Shown: piece after piece, positions 1 to 6,636 of the stretch | How the letters are laid out: each line of letters starts with the position of its first letter | Numbering within the stretch: the stretch's first letter is position 1 | Assembly (NCBI GenBank): GCA_900128565.1 | Contig: LT636052.1 | Span: 1 to 19,223, forward strand | Length of the DNA: 19,223 bases | Reading direction: 5' to 3' | DNA from: Stramenopiles sp. TOSAG23-6 | Lineage: Eukaryota; Sar | The notes under the pieces: model-generated | The model's database searches: none | The model's input: the letters and a program-made list of their open reading frames with translations, nothing else | What the model was told of the DNA's origin: nothing | Translations under genes and position numbers: made by a program

Positions 1-101
1 AAAAAATATTTAAAAAAAAATCTAAAAAAAATCGTTAGGTACAAAATTTCGTACAAAAAAAAAATCAAAAAAAAAAATCAAAAAAAAAAATCAAAACGTA
101 C

Positions 102-1750
102 ATTTTTTCTTCATTTGCTTTATTTACTTTATTTATAGACCGTACTGAAACCTGAGACATTTGGAGTTTTAATTTATTCATATTTTTATCTAATTGTTCA
201 GCATGGATTGTGAAAAAATATTTCAAAAAAAAAAAAAAAATTTGTTAGGTACAAAATTTTTATAAAAAAAAAACTCGAATTTAAAAAAAAAAAAAAAATT
301 TGTTAGGTACAAAATTTCGTACGAAAAAAAAACTCGATTTTTTTGTAAAAAAAATAAAATATACATGTTTCTCTGCTATTTGGCGTTTTTTTAGTTCATC
401 TGTCATGGCAACACACGATTTTGCACGAAATCCAGCTTCATCCATTTGTTCATCTTCTAATTGAGCACATGTCTAGTGAAAAAAAAAAAAGTAGTCAAAA
501 TTTGTTAGGCACGGAATTTGCAAAAAAAAAAAAAAATTTCAAAAATTAAATTTGAAATTCAATTTTCAAAAAAAAAAAAAAAAATTTCAAAAATTAAATT
601 TGAAATTCAATTTTGAAAACGTACGTAGAGCTAACACTGTCTGTTCGGCTTTGGCTCTGGCTGTAGTCTCTGCAATGACTGCAGCACCAACAGATTTAAG
701 TTGTTGTCGTAGTGAAATTGTTGCTGTTTCAATAGCAGCTGCGATAATTTCTTGAGAATGTTGAGATGTTTGAGATGTTTGAGATTTTATTGTAGGTACA
801 AAATTTGGTACAAAATCATCTGAATTTTTATTTTCACCATTACATTTTTTCTTAACCGAATTATTTTGAATATTATTTTGAATATTATTTTGAATATTAT
901 TTTGAATATTATTTTGAATATTTGAAATAGGGTTAGGGTTAATATTTGAAATAGTAGAAGATGCTGTTGTTGTAGTAGGGTTAGGGTTAGGGTTAGGTTT
1001 GTTTACATCATCTTCTTCAATATTGACTGGAATTTCCTTTGTTGAAAAAATAGATGATTTCCAACTGTATTTACTCCATACACCGGAGAGACTCTTTGCA
1101 CGAACACGAAATCGATACCGCGTTTTTGGCTGAAGAGATTTGACCACAACCCTACAACATTGTTGAGAGTGAGTAATGTTCACATTCTCCAAATTATTCA
1201 CATTCTCCAAATTATTCACATTTTCCAAATTGTTCACATTTTCCAAATTATTCACATTCTCCAAATTAGTATTTACTATGGATGTTTTTAATGCTGCTAA
1301 TGTTTCCGGTGTTTCATTGCCGTTTAATTGTAAAAGTTTAGATACAGGTATAAAACTCATGGACTCCGCAAGCAAAGCATCTACTTCAAACGTTTGCCAA
1401 CTACCAAAAAATAATGTCGAATACTGAACTTCATAGGTTGAAATTTGAGTCTTGTTTTCTGCATGTTCGTTTTTTTTCTTTGATAATGTGGAAATACAAT
1501 TCATTGGTATTGGCCATTCAACGACAAGTTGGTCAGGATAACTTTCAATAAGCACCGGTTGACCAGGTTCATTCGGTGGAATTTCTGAAATATTTTCAAT
1601 GGGAGGTTGATTAGATACTATATTGAACGTATCACCGTCAGACTTGACGATGGGTACAGTTGTTTTTATAGTACTCATCTGGTTTTCTGTATATTTTGTA
1701 CCTTCCTTTTCCAACAAACTGTTATCACTGTGTTTAGAAGATGTACTCAT
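102..1750 (-). CDS. Fibronectin type III / coiled-coil protein, 3' end outside the window
   Basis: Read on the minus strand. Exons are 1750-625, 468-365 and 202-102; the next intron runs off the left edge. The ATG at 1750 opens a 375-codon first exon. Residues ~60-240 resemble one fibronectin type III domain: a PGQPVLIESYPDQLVVEW strand at the start and KPKTRYRF-like text (LQPKTRYRFRVRAKS) followed by GVWSKYS near the end. A loop in it is expanded by five NLENVN repeats. Asn-rich linkers follow (NPNPNP and NIQNN repeats). The end of exon 1 and exons 2-3 are strongly helical and charged (EEMDEAGFRAK-like, ELKKRQIAEKHAEQL), typical of a coiled coil. No signal peptide or membrane segment is seen. 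The frame stays open across both introns under the AT|GT...AT| rule. The exact protein family is not recognised; a cytoskeletal or scaffold role is a guess. It is divergent from the gene at 2185. Confidence 0.8.
203..364 (-). mobile_element. Introner-like intron with two core copies
   Basis: Intron 2 of the FN3 gene. In sense it begins GTATATTTTA and ends CACAATCCAT. Two cores are present (plus-strand GTTAGGTAC at 244-252 and 302-310), so one element seems to have landed in or been duplicated inside another. The flanking direct repeat is CATG. Removal joins EKH to AEQLDKN in frame. Confidence 0.75.
469..624 (-). mobile_element. Introner-like intron with internal tandem duplication
   Basis: Intron 1 of the FN3 gene. 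In sense it begins GTACGTTTTC and ends CACTAGACAT. A segment of about 45 bp (poly-A, TTTCAAAAATTAAATTTGAA, AATTC) is present twice at about 523-616. The core is degenerate (GTTAGGCACGGAATTTG on the plus strand). Cutting at the AG of ACTAG would put the next exon out of frame; cutting after ACAT keeps LRAQLEDEQ in frame. Confidence 0.65.
862..1268. repeat. Coding minisatellites, including a telomere-like TTAGGG run
   Basis: Inside exon 1 of the FN3 gene. A 15-bp unit (ATTATTTTGAATATT-like) at about 862-918 encodes NIQNN. TTAGGG runs at about 928-941 and 976-997 encode NP repeats. An 18-bp unit (CACATTCTCCAAATTATT) repeated five times at about 1180-1268 encodes NLENVN. All unit lengths are multiples of three or keep the frame, so they are tolerated as protein repeats. 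The TTAGGG run reads as codons and is not a chromosome end. Confidence 0.8.
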
Positions 1751-2184
1751 TACACATTCAATGTATTCGTAGACTATGAAATTATAGAAAGATTCTGCAA
1801 ACTGTCTTTTATAATCGTATCAATATATATTATTCACTTGGTGTATGTACTACTACGAAGTGTGATGTGATGTGTAATTATTGTATAATTCTAAAATAAT
1901 ACGATTGTTGTTGTTTTTGAGTTCAAAACTTTTTTAAAGTTCGTGTTTCTCGATTTTAGATCTTCTTTCTTTTTTTTGATGGCTCGCGTCGTGTCAAATT
2001 TTAGTAGTACTATATATATGGAACATTCCTGTTTTTACGGAACATTCCTGTTTTTACGGCGCATCTCAAAATTGAATGGTCAGCAGCAGAGACGGGAGCA
2101 GCAGCACCACACAAAAGATCACAATTGAAAATCATAAAAAGCAAAGGTTAAATAAGAGCACACAATTCCAACTTTAAGTTCAAC
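1751..2184. promoter_or_regulatory. Divergent promoter region with heat-shock-element-like repeat
   Basis: This is the 434-bp gap between two divergent start codons (1750 minus, 2185 plus). A 19-bp unit starting GGAACATTCC is repeated exactly twice at 2020-2057. It contains GAAnnTTC, the inverted-pair form bound by heat-shock factors. A TATATATAT stretch lies just upstream at 2011-2019. No ORF in the gap looks coding. The regulatory role is inferred from motif shape only. Confidence 0.4.
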
Positions 2185-5100
2185 ATGAACACAATGAAGC
2201 TTATGACGCTTATGATTCTGATTTCTTTCATAGGTCAAACCTTGGCGATGTTTGGGTTTTTCACTTCCGGCTCCAAGAAGAATTCCAAAACTCAAACTCA
2301 GGTTCCATATCTTGAGGAGGTGGATTCTTTTGTCTCTAAAACCACTGACAACTACTCCGAACATGCTGCTAGAACAGAAAAGGAAAGAGTCATTGATTAC
2401 CTGAGTACCCCGCATCGTGATGTCGACCAAGACATCAAAAAATGGCCAGTGAATGATCTATATTATAATGTACACAGTTTTTGTGGTCCTAAAGAAGACG
2501 AATGTGACAGAGACGACTCAAAACTTGACTACGAGGGCAGAGCTTGGCAAATGTTAAATGGAGGGGATTCTGACGATGCTAAAGTGGGGAACGACGATGA
2601 TATCACTATTAAGAATATTCCACGGGAACCATTACTCTCGAAAAACTTTACACCCAAAATGTTACGTTTCGTTCAAGAAAAAGTAAAAGACGCATTTGGA
2701 AAAAAGGATTTGTCTGATTATGACTCTTCTCCTGTGCCTCCTGTGTATTACAAACCGTGGCAAATGTGGTTATATTATTTTGTTTATGCTGGTACCCTTA
2801 ATGGTGTAGAGCCTGTTTCATATTCATTTGTTGATAATAATCTAGATAAGCTCAAGAAACGTGAAGATGAAGTTACTTACATCTTGGAAAAGGTAGAAAA
2901 GGTATTGAAAGGTGAAACGGTTTTTGATGACACAGGTGCACCATTTACTACTATATTTAAAGATGAAGAGGTTATTGATGAAGCAACAAAAATAGGACTT
3001 ACTGAACAAAACGTCTGGGCTTCTTTTGTTAGTCCAAATATACACGGAATCGCAAGTGATGAGTTTGATAAATTCCGAGACCAAGATATATTTGAGGTTC
3101 AGGGTCAATTGGTTCCTGACATTATTCCTGACGTTGACTTTAGCCTAGACCAAGATATAGTTGCCGATGTTCAGGGTCAATTGGTTTCTAACAACTATAT
3201 TATTCCTGACGTTGACAATAGCCGAGACCAAGATATAGTTGAGGTTCAGGGTCAATTGGTTTCTAACAACTATATTATTCCTGACGGTAAAATAATTCAA
3301 GGTCAAAAACTTGGCCCACTTGGTTATCAATTTGACGACCAAAATATTTTTTCGGCGCTTGAAGTAACCGAACTAATCGACGATGTTGCTCACGCGTCTC
3401 CACCTGATCAAGAAGAGAAATTCACTGGATTCAATGGTCCACTTATAATAGCAAAGACTGTAGTGGACCAAGGAGATGAAATCGGTAATGAAATTCTTCT
3501 GGAATTTAATCGAATTCTTTCAGGTTTTTCAGGTCTTTCAGCAGCCAACTCTGATGTACCGGTTGTACCACTAGTATACTTGAATAACAAGTATTATATT
3601 AATTATGTTGTATTAAAAAAAGAGCTTCGAAAAGTAATTGACAAAATAATCGAACGTGAAACAATTAAACGCACAGTGAGTTACATCTTTGAAAGAAACA
3701 AAATGGAGCACATGGCATCACTTAAAGAGATATTCGATGTAGAAGCATGTATGCTTTATTTTTTTTTCAATTTCGAATTTATTTTTTTCAAAAAAAAATT
3801 GTACCTAACGATTTTTGTTTTGAAATATTTTTCCAAAATACATTGGAAAAAGCCCAAAAAGCTAAAACTGATTTCGAGGAAGAAGCGAGAGCTGCACAAC
3901 AGGAAGCATGTATGCTTTATTTTTTTTTCAATTTCGAATTTATTTTTTTCAAAAAAAAATTGTACCTAACGATTTTTTGTTTTGAAATATTTCTCCAAAA
4001 TACATTACTAAAAAACACTAGTACTCGTAAAGATTCAATACATGTACGTTTTATTTTTTTTTTTACAAAAAAATCGAATTTTTTTTTTATAGTAAATTTT
4101 ATACCTAACATTTTTTTTTTTTTTTGAAATAATTTTCCAAAATACATGATGTAGCATCCTCCATAGCGGGAGATATCAGTAAAACCCTTTTTCGTCTTTT
4201 CAATTATAAAGAAACCAAAGACCAAAAACTAAATACTGTTGCTCTTCTTGTAGGTCATATTGAGCATAAAATTAAAGAAATTGAACATTATGTAGTGGAT
4301 TTATTGGATTTAGGGTATGCTTTTGATGCGGATAAAGTTTTGCGAGAGTTGATCAAAAACATAATTTCCTACACGACTCACACCGCTTTTGACAACCATG
4401 TAGATTTTAAAAACCATGTTAAAAACAGGCTTATTGCTCTACTAACAAAGATGCCTATGTATGATCCATTAAATAGATATGCTACTGTTGAATACATGTA
4501 TCTTTTTATTTTTTTTCAATTTTTTATCTACATTTTTTTATAGGAAATTTTGTACCTAACAAAAACTTTTAGATTTTTTTTGAAATATTTTTCCAAAATA
4601 CAAAAAGAGCCTCGATGATTTTTTTTTAACTGAACCTGATAGATATGATAATGTTGTATACATGTATCTTTTTATTTTTTTCAATTTTTTATCTACATTT
4701 TTTTATACGAAATTTTGTACCTAACGAAACATTTTAGATTTTTTTTGAAATATTTTTCCAAAATACATCCCCTGGCGCAAAATATTTGACCCTTTTTATC
4801 ATAAAGGGGAAAAAAGGGAAGTAATTCATAAGAGACAATTTTTCTTTAAACATACGCATAACATTGATGATGTACCCAATGCATGGAATTTTGCTGGAAG
4901 AATGGCAATTTATCAACATTTTCAAGTTTTTTTAAAGGAACAACTCATTTTCTTTAAAAATGATTTCAAAAAAAAGGATTGGGATGCTCTCTGGTCTAAA
5001 AAAAAACCTAAAAAACCTAAAAAGCCTACAACAGATAAACAAAAATGGGAGATGTGGATGGCTACTAGAATTCACAATGATTCACCATTACCAAACTTAA

Positions 5101-5867
5101 TGAATGGCAGAAAACTAAAAAAAGAAGAATGGAAAAAGCTTTCAGGTAAAGAACGAAGAATTTTGGTAGCAAAAGATTCGACATTATTAGAAAAGACTCA
5201 TATACATGTGTGTTTTATTTTTCGTACGAAATTTTGTACCTAACGATTTTTTTTTATTTTTCAAAATTTCAAAATTTGTCTACATTTTTTTTTTTTGAAA
5301 ATTTTGTACCTAACAAATTTTTTATAATTTTTTTGAAATATTTTTCCAAAATACACTTTCGAGGAGAAAAAGAGGACAGGAACAAAGATAATAAAACACA
5401 ACAAAACATTATTGACTTGGCAACAAATGTTTCTATAAAATATATATATGTTTAATATATTTTTTTTAAACAAAAAAATCGAATTTTTTTTTTTTTGGTA
5501 AAAAAAATTTTGTACCTAACAAATTTTTTATGATTTTTTTTTTTGAAATATTTTTCCAAAATATATGTTTGCAGGAAATGAATTTGCAAATGTTCCGCCA
5601 ACTCATGAAAACCTACAACGACTGAAGGAATATATTGAAAAAAATCGAAGCATTGTGGCAGAGATTTGGGCTATTTCTAACCCTATTAAAAATGTTGGAG
5701 ATGTATGTTTTAGTTTTTTTTTTTAAATTTTGAAATTGAATTTTTTTTTTCATACGAAATTTTGTACCTAACAATTTTTTTAGATTTTTTTTTTCAAATA
5801 TTTTTCCAAAATACATGTACCATACCAAAAACAAAAGTTGGATAAACGACGACAAAATGATGAGTGA
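2185..5867 (+). CDS. Secreted protein of unknown function, 9 exons
   Basis: The ATG at 2185 starts a clear signal peptide (KLMTLMILISFIGQTLA, cleavage near residue 21), so the product should enter the secretory route. Exons are 2185-3748, 3844-3909, 4006-4043, 4148-4497, 4604-4663, 4769-5207, 5357-5445, 5567-5702 and 5817-5867, about 930 residues. Joining them under the AT|GT...AT| rule leaves one open frame. Residues ~305-370 hold three copies of a DQDI-EVQGQLV-IIPD unit. The rest is charged and mostly helical, with a Lys-Pro-rich stretch (KKKPKKPKKP) in exon 6. I recognise no domain. The last exon is uncertain: the rule gives a stop at 5865-5867, but another frame of the same DNA also looks coding (TKNKSWINDDKMMSEINKDL) and stays open to 6273. 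A secreted or surface protein of a parasite would fit but is not shown. Confidence 0.75.
3749..3843 (+). mobile_element. Introner-like non-canonical intron (copy A of a near-identical pair)
   Basis: Begins GTATGCTTTATT and ends CCAAAATACAT, with TTGTACCTAAC inside. The direct repeat at the junction is CAT (GAAG-CAT-GTATG / AATA-CAT-TGG). Removal reads EALEKAQKAKTD. It differs from the intron at 3910-4005 by about two positions. Confidence 0.85.
3910..4005 (+). mobile_element. Introner-like non-canonical intron (copy B of a near-identical pair)
   Basis: Same sequence as 3749-3843 except one extra T and one T-to-C change. It lies 66 bp downstream, and the upstream flank GAAGCAT is shared. Removal reads QQEALLKNTST in frame. 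Confidence 0.85.
4044..4147 (+). mobile_element. Introner-like non-canonical intron with 7-bp direct repeat
   Basis: Begins GTACGTTTTA and ends CCAAAATACAT. ATACATG is present at both junctions. The core reads TTTTATACCTAAC. Removal joins TRKDSIH to DVASSIAGD in frame. A GT-AG cut at any AG in the first 25 bases of the next exon breaks the frame. Confidence 0.85.
4498..4603 (+). mobile_element. Introner-like intron with 3' end ATACAA
   Basis: Begins GTATCTTTTTATT and carries GAAATTTTGTACCTAAC. The usual terminal CAT is CAA here, and the shared junction repeat is ATACA. It is a near twin of the intron at 4664-4768, and the short exon ends before both are also similar (AGATATG..., TGTTG, ATACAT). 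Confidence 0.8.
4664..4768 (+). mobile_element. Introner-like non-canonical intron, twin of 4498-4603
   Basis: Begins GTATCTTTTTATT, has the core CGAAATTTTGTACCTAAC and ends CCAAAATACAT. Removal reads VVYIPWRKIFDPF in frame. The similarity to the previous intron includes the upstream exon end, which suggests a local duplication of exon end plus intron. Confidence 0.85.
5208..5356 (+). mobile_element. Compound introner-like intron with two cores
   Basis: Begins GTGTGTTTTA. The core TTTTGTACCTAAC occurs twice, at about 5233-5245 and 5303-5315, followed by one TTTGAAATATTTTTCC tail and the end AATACAC. It looks like one element nested in or fused to another while still being removed as one 149-base intron. 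Confidence 0.75.
5446..5566 (+). mobile_element. Introner-like intron without a GT donor
   Basis: Aligning it to its relatives puts the 5' end at ATATGTTTAAT, so the usual GTATG is ATATG. The 3' end is CCAAAATATAT instead of AAAATACAT. Removal gives SIKYMFAGNEF in frame. The nearest real GT...AG pair (5450 and 5574) gives the wrong frame. The G-to-A change at the 5' end is matched by C-to-T at the 3' end, keeping the ends complementary. Confidence 0.65.
5703..5816 (+). mobile_element. Introner-like non-canonical intron, last intron of the secreted gene
   Basis: Begins GTATGTTTTAG, has CATACGAAATTTTGTACC then TAAC, and ends CCAAAATACAT. The element type is clear. The exon after it can be read in two frames, so this boundary decides how the gene ends. 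Confidence 0.7.
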
Positions 5868-6168
5868 AATAAACAAAGATTTGGATTTGGATACTCTTAC
5901 AGAGGAGCGAGGCGGCCTAGTGCTGTACGTATCTTTGTATTCCGTACCATTTTTTTGTACTTATTTTTTTTTTAGGTATGAAAAAATGGTACTAAATCCA
6001 AAGTTACGTCTGATTCCGTACCATTCTTTTTTTGAAAAAAGGCAAAATTATTTTTATTGTATATACATTTCCGATTTAACCATTTGTGATAAAAATATAG
6101 TTTTTGAAATGGAAAAATTTGAAATAAATACAAAATTTACAAATTATAAATTTATTTGTATTTTTTTT
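5868..6168. other. Region between convergent genes, with inverted repeats
   Basis: A 12-bp perfect inverted repeat lies at 5944-5955 (GTACCATTTTTT) and 5981-5992 (AAAAAATGGTAC). A third, imperfect copy of the left arm lies near 6018-6030. They could form a 3'-end hairpin between the two convergent genes. A plus-strand frame from 5815 stays open to 6273 through this region and may be an alternative tail of the upstream gene; its lower part lies opposite the minus-strand gene and is probably not coding there. Confidence 0.4.
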
Positions 6169-6497
6169 TTAATGTTTTTGTGTTTCTGCAAGCTCGAGTA
6201 TTTTCATATACAAGTTCTCAAGTCTTTTAACATCTCCATCATTGCCTGGAGATATCCCCTTATGAAAAGCTAATTCCATAGCAGTCACTGCGCGTTTGTA
6301 CAGTCCTGCTTCACTGTATATTTTGACAACTTCAATCAACTTTAAAAGTGAGTTAATATGTTGAATTTGATGATCAAGTATGAGAGCTTTCTCTATGAGT
6401 GTTACTCTTTCAAAATGACCCAGTCGCTTAGTTCCTGAGAATGATGACTGTTCATTCCAGAATGCTGTTCATCGCTGGTCCCGGGTAACCTGGACAT
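6169..6497 (-). pseudogene. Short helical TPR-like gene with a reading-frame break
   Basis: Two minus-strand frames look coding. One starts at the ATG at 6497 (MSRLPGTSDEQHSGM, then a stop after VILKE). The other, in the -1 frame, runs to the TAA at 6171-6169 and encodes a helical, repeat-like segment (LIEVVKIYSEAGLYKRAV, then TAMELAFHKG), typical of a TPR or related helix pair. They overlap around 6380-6450. The total length, 329 bases, is one short of a multiple of three. Either one base is missing, or there is a -1 frameshift, or the 5' exon is elsewhere. No in-frame ATG precedes the longer frame. The product is not recognised. Its start lies 139 bp from the THOC1 start on the other strand. 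Confidence 0.5.
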
Positions 6498-6512
6498 CGA
6501 TAAATTATCGAT
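6496..6512. promoter_or_regulatory. Perfect palindrome at the divergent promoter
   Basis: ATCGATAA and TTATCGAT are separated by one base. The palindrome overlaps the putative start codon of the minus gene at 6497-6495 and lies 124 bp before the THOC1 ATG. The TATCGATA core resembles the animal DREF-type element, but binding by any such factor here is speculation. Confidence 0.35.
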
Positions 6513-6636
6513 ATTCCATTTTTTGACTGCACACAAAAATAATAGGCGTGTGTTGTTGAATGCTGTTTTTAAGGTGTATTATATTATTTGATAATATACA
6601 TTCCAAGTCAAACTCAATTACGAGGACATCACTGCA

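Noticed and set aside
928-997. Telomere end or internal telomere block
   Set aside because: The TTAGGG copies are few, lie within an open exon and keep the reading frame; genes continue on both sides.
3749-3843. Minor-type AT-AC introns
   Set aside because: A shifted cut does give AT...AC ends, but the 5' consensus GTATG and CTAAC do not match the long conserved U12-type donor and branch sequences, and members ending CAA, AAAT or GTAT do not fit.
3749-5816. Group I or group II self-splicing introns
   Set aside because: Introns of about 95-150 bases, mostly T-runs, leave no room for the conserved catalytic cores.
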